A stretch of 64,000 nucleotides of DNA, from the NCBI RefSeq assembly GCF_014200495.1, contig NZ_JACHBY010000001.1, forward strand, positions 620,001 through 684,000, read 5' to 3'. The notes under the pieces were generated by a model. It had not been told where the DNA came from, made no database searches, and worked only from the letters and a program-made list of their open reading frames with translations. Positions 1 through 8,806 of the stretch are shown in pieces; position 1 is the stretch's first letter, and each line of letters opens with the position of its first letter. Both the position numbers and the translations under genes were made by a program. This DNA is from Mucilaginibacter geliditolerans (GTDB taxonomy: Bacteria; Bacteroidota; Bacteroidia; Sphingobacteriales; Sphingobacteriaceae).

Positions 1-1595
1 AATGTAATCACCCGTTTATAGGTTAAGTTAGTGGTATGCGGAGTATTATCATTCGGTGTTATCTCCATGCCATAATCAGGAGTTGTTAATACACCGTTCG
101 GACCGGTTGTAATATCCCATCGCCTTATATCATACCAGCGTTTATCTTCCATCGCTAATTCAATACGGCGTTCGCGGTGGATATCGGTACGCATATCGGC
201 CTGACTTAATCCTCCCGGCAGGTTTGGCAATGCAACGCGGGTCCTCACCTGGTTAACCGCATCGTATACACTTTGATCCGGGCCAACTGCTTCATTTTGC
301 GCTTCGGCATAGCTCAATAAAACTTCGGCATAACGATAGAATATGTAATTAGACGTATTTGGCGAAATACCCAAGCTTGTTTGCCCGTTGATTGATTCAT
401 CAAGCGTTTTTTTGCCATTATAGCCGGTGTTGGATATATCGCTTGTGGAGCCTAAGTCGATTTGGTTATTCCCTCCTATCCTTGACTCCCAGATATCGCC
501 CTGCCATGCTGAACCATCATAAACGATAGATTCATAAAATCGCTGCTCACGATTAGCATAAGGATGCTGAGGATCGTAACCCGATGTAGGGTCGGTAATG
601 GGTTTGCCATTATCCATTTCGTAATCATCAACCAGGTTTTGAGTTGGCGCAAGGTTTCCCCAGGCTTGCTCACCGCCGTGTACAATTACGGGCCCTAACA
701 TACCTTCCTTTTTGTGACCTTTATTGGGGGCTGCGTACCCCCTGGCAAATATGGTTTCTGAATTCCAATTGTTAACAGCCAGGAATTGTCCGTTATAATC
801 AGAAAACAAGCTATACGCTTTGGAATTGATCACCTGAAGGTTAGTAGCAGCTGCTTTGGCCCATTTTGCAGGATCATTGGTTTTATTTGATAGCGGGCTG
901 GCGGCAAACAGTTCAATCCATCCCTTGAGCGTCAGGGCTGCACCACTTGTAGCTCTACCGGTTTGCGGCGCTTTTGCAGCTAAAGCTCCCGCAGCAGCAT
1001 CGCAATCAGCCTCAATAAATGCCACTGTCTGATCGGCAGTACCCCTTGCCACAAATATATTTGAGCCATCACTATTATCAAGTGGAGTAGTGATAATGGG
1101 TACGCCATTATAATTGGTGTACAATATTGAATAGAAGAACGCGCGCAAAAACGTTACTTCGCCAACACGTTGCGTATACCAATCTGCAGAGAAATTGCCT
1201 TTATTTTTAGCAGCTTCCTGTAAAAAGACATTACATTTCCTGATGTCGCTGTATAGCCCGCTCCAGCTAAAAGAATTTGCCGGCCCACCGGGTACGTTGC
1301 TTGGGTTAATGGAGTTTGAACGTACAACAGACTGCCCTGTCATCCATGCTGCACCAACAAAATCATTATCTGTGTACTGGTCAAGTACCTGGTCCTCATT
1401 ATTTATATCCGGTAATTGGTTATAAATATCGTTTACAAATAGGTCGGCGTTATCTTCTGAACTGAAGGTAGTGGCATCAGTTAAAGAGCCTTTGGGTGAT
1501 ACGTTTAAAAAATCATCTTTTTTACATGCCCCCATGCTTATGATAAGCACAGCAAGCAAAAAGATCTGTCCGTATTTTAAATATCTGTTTTTCAT
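1..1595 (-). CDS. SusD/RagB family glycan-binding lipoprotein (3' end outside window)
   Basis: SusD proteins are surface lipoproteins that cap a SusC barrel and bind the glycan to be imported. The gene reads leftward and runs off the window, leaving about 531 N-terminal residues. The product starts with a lipoprotein signal whose lipobox ends SMGAC, followed by KKDDF, an acidic stretch of the kind used for surface export in Bacteroidetes. SusD-type motifs are visible: VTFLRAFFYS in the N-terminal helical part, and YRYAEVLLSYAEAQN and RRIELAMEDKRWYDIRRW in the C-terminal half. It begins 14 nt after the SusC stop, so the two are surely cotranscribed and form one importer. No frameshift was seen in the part translated by hand. 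The family call is firm; the substrate (alpha-mannan) is inferred from neighbouring GH76/GH92 genes. Confidence 0.93.
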   Translation of the reverse strand, partial: MKNRYLKYGQIFLLAVLIISMGACKKDDFLNVSPKGSLTDATTFSSEDNADLFVNDIYNQLPDINNEDQVLDQYTDNDFVGAAWMTGQSVVRSNSINPSNVPGGPANSFSWSGLYSDIRKCNVFLQEAAKNKGNFSADWYTQRVGEVTFLRAFFYSILYTNYNGVPIITTPLDNSDGSNIFVARGTADQTVAFIEADCDAAAGALAAKAPQTGRATSGAALTLKGWIELFAASPLSNKTNDPAKWAKAAATNLQVINSKAYSLFSDYNGQFLAVNNWNSETIFARGYAAPNKGHKKEGMLGPVIVHGGEQAWGNLAPTQNLVDDYEMDNGKPITDPTSGYDPQHPYANREQRFYESIVYDGSAWQGDIWESRIGGNNQIDLGSTSDISNTGYNGKKTLDESINGQTSLGISPNTSNYIFYRYAEVLLSYAEAQNEAVGPDQSVYDAVNQVRTRVALPNLPGGLSQADMRTDIHRERRIELAMEDKRWYDIRRWDITTGPNGVLTTPDYGMEITPNDNTPHTTNLTYKRVIT

Positions 1596-1609
1596 CACTT
1601 TATGTTTTA

Positions 1610-4600
1610 TTAGAATGAAGCATTTACACCTACTGAAATAACTCTCTGCTGGAAATAATTTTCGTTATTGCCACCCTCTTCCGGGTCCATGGTTTCTTTT
1701 ATAGAAGGGGTCCAGGTAAATACATTCTGACCGGCTACATATACTCTTAATGAATGGATAGAATTACCCAACAATTTGCTGGAGAAGGTATACCCTACCT
1801 CAAAGCTCTTCATACGCAGGTAGGCTGTATTCCTTATCCACCATGAAGATTCCTGTGTATTATTTGCAGTAGGAGTACCTGTTAACCGTGGATATAAGGC
1901 ATTTATATTAGTGGGTGTCCAATGATCGGTATAGGCAAGTTCCGTAGCCGAACCCGATGATTGAAATGGCCATACAAAATAGTTATTGACGAAAATATCG
2001 CTGTTGCCTGATCCCTGGAATAAAACATCCAGATCAAAGTTTTTATAGGTTAAGCGTGGTTCTAAACCATAAATAATTTCAGGTGTGCTTGGATGGCCAA
2101 TATCGGTTATATCGTTCGCATCAATTTTACCATCATGGTTTAAATCGGCGTATTCAATATCGCCTGGATGCACCGGACCAAATGTAGGTACCGGTATACC
2201 TGCTTTAAGCGAACCATCTGCATTAAAATCAGATGCTTTAAAATAGCCAAGGGCATCTAACCCAAATTGGGTACCAAGTGGCCTGCCGGTTTGCCTTCTG
2301 TTAGGGTTATTATAGGTAGCGCTATTTTCATATACCTGTAATAGTTTGTTCCGGGCAAACGTAAACGTACCTTTTATATCTAATCTCAGATCATTTGAAA
2401 ACTGTTTTGTAGTGGTTAGTGTAAGGTCGATGCCATGATTTTCCATTACCCCGGCATTCACATCGCCTGTACCTATACCATATTCAGCAGGTAGTGCTGC
2501 ACCTAAACTAACGAGCATGTTTGAGCGTTTGTCATAAAAATAATCCGCTTCAATGCCCAGTACGCCTTTCCAAAACGAGGCTTCGATACCCACATCTGTT
2601 TTGTTTGATTTTTCCCAGGTAATGTTAGGGTTGCCTTGCAATGCTTCATATATACCCTGGGTAGCACTACCGCCAATAACCGCGGAGTTTCCGTAAACGC
2701 TGTACGGGCTCAGGTATTGATAGGTTTGTATGCCGCCACCCAAAGATGGGTACGCACCTGACTGCCCCCATGAGGCCCTTAGTTTTAAGTTATCGATCCA
2801 GTTGAAGTTATCTTTTATGAATTTCTCTTCAGAAATACGCCATGCGCCTGAAAACGCCGGGAAGAAACCAAAACGGTGACCAGGGCCAAACAGATAGCTG
2901 CCATCGTAACGACCGGCCGCACCTATGAAATATTTCTTATCATAAGCGTAATCAACCCGGTAAACATAGCCTATCTGTTTTTCGCCGCTTGAATAACCTG
3001 AGTTGGTTTCATCTGATGCCGCGGGGCCACCGTAGTTTAGCTCATCAATATTCAGATTGTAGTTTATCCTTTGGGCGCTAAAATTCTGATAGTTTACATT
3101 CTTATCCTCAACCACAACTACACCCGTAATATCACTCTTGCCAAACGATGCCGCATAGTTCAATAACCCCTGGTAGGTCATGGTATGATTTTGAGAATAG
3201 CTCTCATAAAAAGTTGCCTTTGAGTTTCCCTGGATGTTTTCAGCATAAGTGTATGGCGTAGTTGTAGTGATCACATTGTAAAAAGGGATAGGCGTACTAT
3301 ATTTCCTGGTGAATTGAGTTATGTCGCCGCCAAATAATGGATCGGGGCCACTATCATAACTTACCACACCTTTTATGCTCAGGCCCTTAACCGGTAACTG
3401 CTGATCTATAAATAATTGTGTGTACAGCGCGGTGTTTTCATTTACCTGGTAACCGCTATGGTATATTTCACCAATAAGAGACTGACCTATATAGCCCGAC
3501 CATAAACCATTGGTATAATATACAGGGCTGTAAGGTGCCTGGCGCATGGCCTGATCAATAATGGAGCTTGCACCTACCGACGGGAAATGTTGATCCTCCA
3601 CATAACTATTTACTGATAAGCCTGCCGTAGTGGTTTTGGTTGCTTTAGCAGTTACATTCAGTGAACCGTTGTATCTGTTCAAATAGGTGGTACTCCACAT
3701 ACCATCCTGATGAGTATAACCTACTGATGCAAAATATTTAATATCATCCGTACCGCCAGATAAACTCAGGTTATCATAGTTTATTAAACGGTTAGGTTTA
3801 ATAATTTCTTTTAACGGTTGACTATTGGGGTATGCATCCGGGTCAGACTGATCTTTGAATTTCTGGATCTGACCAGCAGTGTAGGCAGCGGGCTGGCCGT
3901 CATTGGCGTTAGCCTCATTCCGCATTAAAGCGTATTGGTATGAATTAACAAACTCCGGCACCTTGGTTGGGTTTTGAAAGCCTACATAACCATCAAAAGT
4001 TAGTACTGGCTTACCTGTTTTCCCTTGTTTGGTGGTAACCAAAATAACACCATTTGCACCGGCCACACCATAAGGTGCTACAGCGGCGGCATCTTTTAAT
4101 ATGGTAATGGTGGCAATAGTGTTAGGATCTAAACGGCTGAAATCGCGTGGTACACCATCAACAATGTAAAGTGGTTGGGTGCTCCCTATTGAGCCCGCCC
4201 CCCTGATCTGAATACCAGACCCATCAAAACCCGGTTCGCCACTGCCCTGGGTAATAATGAGGCCCGATGCACGCCCTACCAGGCTATTGGTTAAGTTAAC
4301 AACCGGCTTTTGCGCTATTTCGCCTGTATTAACAGTTGATACCGCCGCTGTGAGTGAAGTTTTCTTTTGTGTACCGTAACCGATAACAACTACCGCGTTT
4401 AAGTTTTTGGCCGATGATGTTTGTAAACTAATATTTAAACTGGTTTTACCTTTTACCTGAACCTCAATTGGGTCATAACCAATAAAACTGAATATCAAAG
4501 TTGCATCAGCAGGCGCCTGTATGGAGTAGTTTCCGTTATTATCGGAAACCGTTCCAACCGACGAACCTTTTACCCTGACAGATGCACCAGGAATGGTTTG

Positions 4601-4804
4601 ACTTGTCGACTGGTCGGTAACTTTTCCTTTTACTGTTATATTATCTTTATCGGCATTTTTACCAGCAGTTAAAGTGGAGCTATTTAGTGCGCGGTTTAAA
4701 GTACCGGCAAAACCAAACGTTGAACCAAAAAGAAGAATAAGTGTAAACAGGTAAACCCTGTGATTTTTTAGAAGGAGTTTTTTTTTAAGTAAAGTCTTTT
4801 TCAT
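1610..4804 (-). CDS. SusC/RagA family TonB-dependent outer-membrane receptor, no STN domain
   Basis: This is the TonB-driven barrel that imports oligosaccharides together with the SusD encoded just downstream. The chosen start (MKKTLLKKK) gives 1064 residues; an upstream in-frame Met 11 codons earlier would only add a non-signal leader. Order: signal peptide (about 1-33), carboxypeptidase-like regulatory domain (about 50-125, with FSFIGYDPIEVQVKG), TonB plug starting at VVVIGYGTQKK, then the barrel ending in the terminal aromatic strand VGVNASF. There is no N-terminal STN domain, so it should not signal through FecR; instead the upstream region carries a hybrid-two-component-type operator (5032-5071). 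Leader between predicted start of transcription and ATG is about 190 nt. Family assignment is firm, mannan specificity is inference. Confidence 0.95.
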   Translation of the reverse strand: MKKTLLKKKLLLKNHRVYLFTLILLFGSTFGFAGTLNRALNSSTLTAGKNADKDNITVKGKVTDQSTSQTIPGASVRVKGSSVGTVSDNNGNYSIQAPADATLIFSFIGYDPIEVQVKGKTSLNISLQTSSAKNLNAVVVIGYGTQKKTSLTAAVSTVNTGEIAQKPVVNLTNSLVGRASGLIITQGSGEPGFDGSGIQIRGAGSIGSTQPLYIVDGVPRDFSRLDPNTIATITILKDAAAVAPYGVAGANGVILVTTKQGKTGKPVLTFDGYVGFQNPTKVPEFVNSYQYALMRNEANANDGQPAAYTAGQIQKFKDQSDPDAYPNSQPLKEIIKPNRLINYDNLSLSGGTDDIKYFASVGYTHQDGMWSTTYLNRYNGSLNVTAKATKTTTAGLSVNSYVEDQHFPSVGASSIIDQAMRQAPYSPVYYTNGLWSGYIGQSLIGEIYHSGYQVNENTALYTQLFIDQQLPVKGLSIKGVVSYDSGPDPLFGGDITQFTRKYSTPIPFYNVITTTTPYTYAENIQGNSKATFYESYSQNHTMTYQGLLNYAASFGKSDITGVVVVEDKNVNYQNFSAQRINYNLNIDELNYGGPAASDETNSGYSSGEKQIGYVYRVDYAYDKKYFIGAAGRYDGSYLFGPGHRFGFFPAFSGAWRISEEKFIKDNFNWIDNLKLRASWGQSGAYPSLGGGIQTYQYLSPYSVYGNSAVIGGSATQGIYEALQGNPNITWEKSNKTDVGIEASFWKGVLGIEADYFYDKRSNMLVSLGAALPAEYGIGTGDVNAGVMENHGIDLTLTTTKQFSNDLRLDIKGTFTFARNKLLQVYENSATYNNPNRRQTGRPLGTQFGLDALGYFKASDFNADGSLKAGIPVPTFGPVHPGDIEYADLNHDGKIDANDITDIGHPSTPEIIYGLEPRLTYKNFDLDVLFQGSGNSDIFVNNYFVWPFQSSGSATELAYTDHWTPTNINALYPRLTGTPTANNTQESSWWIRNTAYLRMKSFEVGYTFSSKLLGNSIHSLRVYVAGQNVFTWTPSIKETMDPEEGGNNENYFQQRVISVGVNASF

Positions 4805-5000
4805 AGTTGAGCTTTTAATTAAACTTAATGAGAGCATGGTTTGAATTGGAGCATAGATTGGTGTTTTTTAATTTCATTGGCTTTAAAGGTTTTTATTGGT
4901 TTTAGTTATTGGATCATTGCTATACCCGGCTTTAAAAAAACGACATGTATAAATGACATTTATTAAAAAAGGCAATATGCTTAATCCGTTAATTGGTTGA

Positions 5001-5071
5001 TACAAATAACTTGTTTAATTAAGCCGGCGGGTTGTCAAATCATGCATATTTTTTGACATGATGTGCATATT
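5001..5071 (-). promoter_or_regulatory. Operator copy A with -7 box, driving susC/susD
   Basis: Two 19-nt half-sites, TTGTCAAATCATGCATATT (5032-5050) and TTGACATGATGTGCATATT (5053-5071), lie 21 bp apart as direct repeats and agree at 13 of 19 positions. Read on the minus strand, a TTTG at 5039-5036 is followed 33 nt later by another TTTG at 5006-5003 inside TTATTTG, matching the Bacteroidetes -7 box (TAnnTTTG) loosely. The same layout recurs at 7015-7084 and 24727-24796. Activation by the hybrid two-component regulator at 25018-29199 is inference. Confidence 0.7.
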
Positions 5072-5162
5072 ATTATAGGTGAATAATATTATTAATGCAC
5101 TACTTTAATATATTCTTAGTGAAGTTTGGTATAAACGATAAACAGTTAATAGCCGATCAGAT

Positions 5163-5207
5163 AAAACAAAATCCCGGTGTACTTATACCGGAATTTTGTT
5201 TTTTATA
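5163..5207 (-). terminator. Intrinsic terminator after the GH76-lectin gene
   Basis: A 13-bp stem (ACAAAATCCCGGT against ACCGGAATTTTGT) with an 8-nt loop is flanked by T-rich tracts. The single non-Watson-Crick position is a G-U pair on the minus-strand RNA but a C-A mismatch on the plus-strand RNA, which favours minus-strand use, i.e. termination just after the gene ending at 5238. Confidence 0.7.
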
Positions 5208-5237
5208 CAGTACGATTTTCCCACGCTGGTATTAATA

Positions 5238-6848
5238 CTATTGCAGTTTCCAGCGTTGATTGGTTCCGCCATTCCAGCCCCATTCAATAAGCTTATAGCC
5301 GTTGGTTGAATTACTTGAATTATCCAAAGCACCACTGGTAGCCTGGCTCCAGATCTTGTACGTACCATCCGATTGCTGATCGACCCACCAACGCTGGTTA
5401 TTGGCACGTGTCGGTGTCCATTGGTCTAATTGTGTTCCATTTGTTGCATTCCCACCCGGAACGTCCAAAGCCAGCCAGCTCTGCTCACTGATGATATTCC
5501 ATGAGCTGTCCTCATTTTGGGTGAAATTCCATTTCTGGTTCTGCCCGCTATTTAATCCCCATTGGATAATGCCTGCACCATTGACACTTGAGCCAGCATT
5601 ATCAACCGCTACCCCATTTTGGGCGCTTACAATAAAGTGCATCCCGGCAATATTATCCGGCTGTGCGCCCGGCGTAAACTGCAGCCATGCCACTGCGCTG
5701 GCAAATTTGCTTGTGGTTAGGGTATTATCGCTTGGGGTTTGCTCATTCCAACCGTTCCAGGTAATATTATAATCAGTACGGCGGTTGGCCCATATGGCAT
5801 TGGCATTTTGCAACATCCATGAGTAATAAGTACTCCACATTTGGTTATCCCGCACAAAATGCCCTAAGCCCCGGGCAAATTCGTCGCCCCAGGTATTCAG
5901 ATAGGCTGCATCATTGGTGATAATACCTCCGGTTGTCATGTTATTCTTTACATAATCTATCGACCTTTTGGCATCGTTATAATAATTCACATTACCTGTA
6001 ATTTGGTATAGGTAATTAGCATAATCAACAAATGTTCCCTGATTATAAACCGCCGAACCAGTGTTAACTACATTACTTTCATTTATACCCGTATAAACTT
6101 GTCCGGTGCTTGAATTGTAAAGATTGGCCCATACCCAACTGTAAATTTGAACAGCATCACTCAAATAAGTTGGGTTAAGTGTACTTTGATAAATAAGGCA
6201 GGCTACTTTACCCAAACTATTGTTAGATAACGCCTCCTTATCAATTGTTTGACCGGCAGGTGTCATATTAGGCTGCTGTTCCCAAATCCCTCCCCCATTA
6301 TACTGTGTGTCCCATCCACGCGAAAAAGCCATATTGAAACCGTACTCAGCCTGGGTTAAAAAATTACTGTTGCCGGTCATCTGGTAACCGCGGATCAATG
6401 CCAGCGAGAACCATCCGATATCATCATTCCATCCGTCCCAGGTCCATGGTGGCGGGGTATTCGCCAGCCAGGTTGTCAGCAAATTATTAATGAGTGTTTT
6501 AGTTGTTGCATTTCCCGACCGCTCATAATCATCCTCTGCCGCGAGGATGTCCAACGATGCTACCCATGTACCATCGGCAGTACTGCTGCTGATTGATTGT
6601 TTGTAATACGTTTGGCCGCCCGAATTCACCAAAAAGGCACTATTATAGCCATTGAAAGCAGCATCAGCATTCCCGGAATTAACAACGTTCTTCGTATGCA
6701 CACCTGCCTTGGTAGCATTTGTGGTTGGTAAACCATTGGTTTGGGCCTCATCCGTTTTCTTGCAACCCGACAGCATTGCCGCTGTTACTACCATAAATCC
6801 CGTTGAGATTTTTAATACGTTACTTTTAGTTAGATACTTCTTTTCCAT
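5238..6848 (-). CDS. GH76 endo-alpha-1,6-mannanase lipoprotein with C-terminal ricin-type lectin domain
   Basis: Predicted to cut alpha-1,6-mannan backbones (fungal cell-wall mannan) at the cell surface. Starting at MEKKYLTKSN gives 536 residues; an upstream in-frame start would bury the signal. The lipobox ends MLSGC followed by KKTDE. The GH76 domain (about 55-395) shows the family's tandem Asp in WNDDIGWFSLALIRGY and the GGGIWEQQ and FVRDNQMW segments. Residues about 405-536 form a ricin-B-like beta-trefoil with three Q-x-W repeats (QKW, QRW, QRW), i.e. a carbohydrate-binding module of the CBM13 type. It has its own operator-promoter (7015-7084) and terminator (5163-5207), so it is a single-gene unit. 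Catalytic assignment rests on motif recognition; fine specificity is not visible. Confidence 0.9.
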   Translation of the reverse strand: MEKKYLTKSNVLKISTGFMVVTAAMLSGCKKTDEAQTNGLPTTNATKAGVHTKNVVNSGNADAAFNGYNSAFLVNSGGQTYYKQSISSSTADGTWVASLDILAAEDDYERSGNATTKTLINNLLTTWLANTPPPWTWDGWNDDIGWFSLALIRGYQMTGNSNFLTQAEYGFNMAFSRGWDTQYNGGGIWEQQPNMTPAGQTIDKEALSNNSLGKVACLIYQSTLNPTYLSDAVQIYSWVWANLYNSSTGQVYTGINESNVVNTGSAVYNQGTFVDYANYLYQITGNVNYYNDAKRSIDYVKNNMTTGGIITNDAAYLNTWGDEFARGLGHFVRDNQMWSTYYSWMLQNANAIWANRRTDYNITWNGWNEQTPSDNTLTTSKFASAVAWLQFTPGAQPDNIAGMHFIVSAQNGVAVDNAGSSVNGAGIIQWGLNSGQNQKWNFTQNEDSSWNIISEQSWLALDVPGGNATNGTQLDQWTPTRANNQRWWVDQQSDGTYKIWSQATSGALDNSSNSTNGYKLIEWGWNGGTNQRWKLQ

Positions 6849-7012
6849 TAAGTTTTTATTTAGGTTTATAAATTGGTGATAGAAATTGCGTTGAGCAGAT
6901 GACGGTTTAAGTGCCACACCCTTTAAATTATATATACATCATTCAAGAGCTGTAGTAGAATAAATAGATTGTTTGGTTTATAACTGCCCGGGCCAATTTC
7001 AGCACAAGACAA

Positions 7013-7084
7013 AACAAAGATGCCTTACTTATTAATAAAGGAGTTTGTCAAATCATGCATATTTTTTAACATGATATACATATT
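7013..7084 (-). promoter_or_regulatory. Operator copy B with -7 box, driving the GH76-lectin gene
   Basis: Half-sites TTGTCAAATCATGCATATT (7045-7063) and TTAACATGATATACATATT (7066-7084) are direct repeats 21 bp apart. The first is identical to the first half-site at 5032. On the minus strand TTTG at 7052-7049 is followed 34 nt later by CATCTTTG (TTTG at 7018-7015), a plausible -7 box. Predicted leader before the ATG at 6848 is about 160 nt. The intergenic stretch 6849-7161 holds nothing else recognisable. Confidence 0.7.
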
Positions 7085-7161
7085 ATTGCATACAAATAAT
7101 TAGCATTATCAATCTGATTGTCTTGCAAATAACATTCAGGTTATTTATTGTATTTTCGTTT

Positions 7162-8778
7162 ATGCATCACCTGGCCATACAATTAACCATTCTTTTATCT
7201 GTCATCCTGTTTATTGTGATGCTGGCTCAAAAAATCAAGATCGCCTACCCTATCCTGTTGGTGTTAGCCGGTTTGCCGCTTGGTTTTGTGCCGGCGCTTA
7301 GCGGTATAGAGATAAAACCTGATTTGATATTTGTGATCTTTCTGCCCCCTTTGCTCTATGAGGCAGCCTGGTATACATCATGGAAAGATCTGTGGAAATG
7401 GCGCAGGGTTATCATCAGTTTTGCCTTCCCGATAGTGATCATTACCTCATGCGTGGTGGCATTTGTTTCTTCGGCTTTAATACCCGGTTTTACTTTGGCT
7501 ACAGGCTTTTTGTTGGGAGGAATAATTTCACCCCCGGATGCGGTTTCTGCTTCGGCCATCTTAAAAAACATTAAAGTTCCAAAACGGTTTGTTACCATAG
7601 TTGAAGGTGAAAGCCTTATGAACGATGCCTCCAGTTTGGTGATCTTCAGGTTTGCGCTGGCCGCTGTTGCTACCGGCAGCTTTGTTTTTAGCCATGCCGC
7701 TACCAGCTTTGTATTGGTTATTGTAATGGGGATCTTAATAGGAATTGCCGTTGGCCTGGTATTTTACGCCATCCACAGGTGGCTGCCAACTACCACTAAC
7801 ATTGATATAGTACTAACATTTATTACGCCTTATGCCATGTACATGATAGCTGAGGAATTTAATTTTTCGGGGGTGCTGGCAGTAGTAAGCGGTGGTTTAT
7901 TCTTATCAATAAGACGGCATCAGTTTTTGAGTAATCGTAGCCGGTTACAGGGTGTTAACGTATGGGAAGCTGTAGCTTTTGTGCTGAATGGGTTTGTATT
8001 TATATTGATAGGCCTTGAACTGCCGGTGATAATTAAAGGGTTGGGCCCTGGTGGTTTGCAACCTGCTATCATATATAGCTTGATAATTACCGGGCTTTTA
8101 ATTGTAACCCGGTTTGCCAGTACGTTTGGCGCAACCATATTTACCATATTTATGGGCCATTTTATTACCGTGCAAGACAAGAATCCCGGCTGGAAAGCAC
8201 CCATACTATTGGGCTGGACTGGCATGCGTGGTGTAGTATCACTGGCGGCAGCATTGAGTATACCGGTTACACTATCTTCGGGCGCTGCATTCCCTAGCCG
8301 CGATATGATCCTGTTTATCACCTTTACCGTGATACTTGTTACGCTGGTTTTACAGGGACTTACATTGCCTGCCCTTGTACGGCTGGTGAACATGCCCGAC
8401 CCGGATTATACCATATCTATGGAACAACAAAAACAGCTGATCCGGAAAAAACTCTCTGGTCTTTCACTGCAAATACTACAGGAAAAATATGCCGATCAAT
8501 TAGCCGGGAATGAAATGCTGAAATCCGTTCAGATTAAATTAATCGCGGATATGACCCTGTTAAAGGATTGGGAAAAGGAAGACGGTGTAGCACGTGCCGA
8601 TGCTTTTTACAAGGATTACCGGGAAATTATGGCTGATATTATGCAGGAACAGCGAAGCCTGTTAAAAACCCTGAATAAAAAAGATAATATCAGCAATGAG
8701 CTTATCCGCCAGCAATTGGAACTACTTGATTTAGAAGAAGAAAAAATGAGGCAGCATTTCGCATATAACGAAGAATGA
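7162..8778 (+). CDS. CPA1-type Na+/H+ antiporter
   Basis: Inner-membrane cation/proton antiporter, about 538 residues from the ATG that opens MHHLAIQLTILL (an in-frame Met 13 codons upstream would add a second hydrophobic stretch and is less likely). About twelve membrane segments cover residues 1-410; the NhaP/NHE signatures GGIISPPDAVSASAIL and VEGESLMNDASSLV, with the ion-binding ND, are intact. A hydrophilic cytosolic tail of about 120 residues, rich in K/E and probably helical (QLELLDLEEEKMRQ), follows. It is the only plus-strand gene between the mannan genes and is convergent with the GH92 gene (28 nt between stops), so it probably has its own promoter. The link to glycan use is unclear; it may just be a neighbour. 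Confidence 0.92.
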   Translation: MHHLAIQLTILLSVILFIVMLAQKIKIAYPILLVLAGLPLGFVPALSGIEIKPDLIFVIFLPPLLYEAAWYTSWKDLWKWRRVIISFAFPIVIITSCVVAFVSSALIPGFTLATGFLLGGIISPPDAVSASAILKNIKVPKRFVTIVEGESLMNDASSLVIFRFALAAVATGSFVFSHAATSFVLVIVMGILIGIAVGLVFYAIHRWLPTTTNIDIVLTFITPYAMYMIAEEFNFSGVLAVVSGGLFLSIRRHQFLSNRSRLQGVNVWEAVAFVLNGFVFILIGLELPVIIKGLGPGGLQPAIIYSLIITGLLIVTRFASTFGATIFTIFMGHFITVQDKNPGWKAPILLGWTGMRGVVSLAAALSIPVTLSSGAAFPSRDMILFITFTVILVTLVLQGLTLPALVRLVNMPDPDYTISMEQQKQLIRKKLSGLSLQILQEKYADQLAGNEMLKSVQIKLIADMTLLKDWEKEDGVARADAFYKDYREIMADIMQEQRSLLKTLNKKDNISNELIRQQLELLDLEEEKMRQHFAYNEE

Positions 8779-8806
8779 GCCTCATTTTAAATCCCTGGCT
8801 TGTGTA

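Noticed and set aside
7920..8393. 157-residue frame on the minus strand
   Set aside because: It lies wholly inside the antiporter gene on the opposite strand, and the antiporter frame has clear family motifs.
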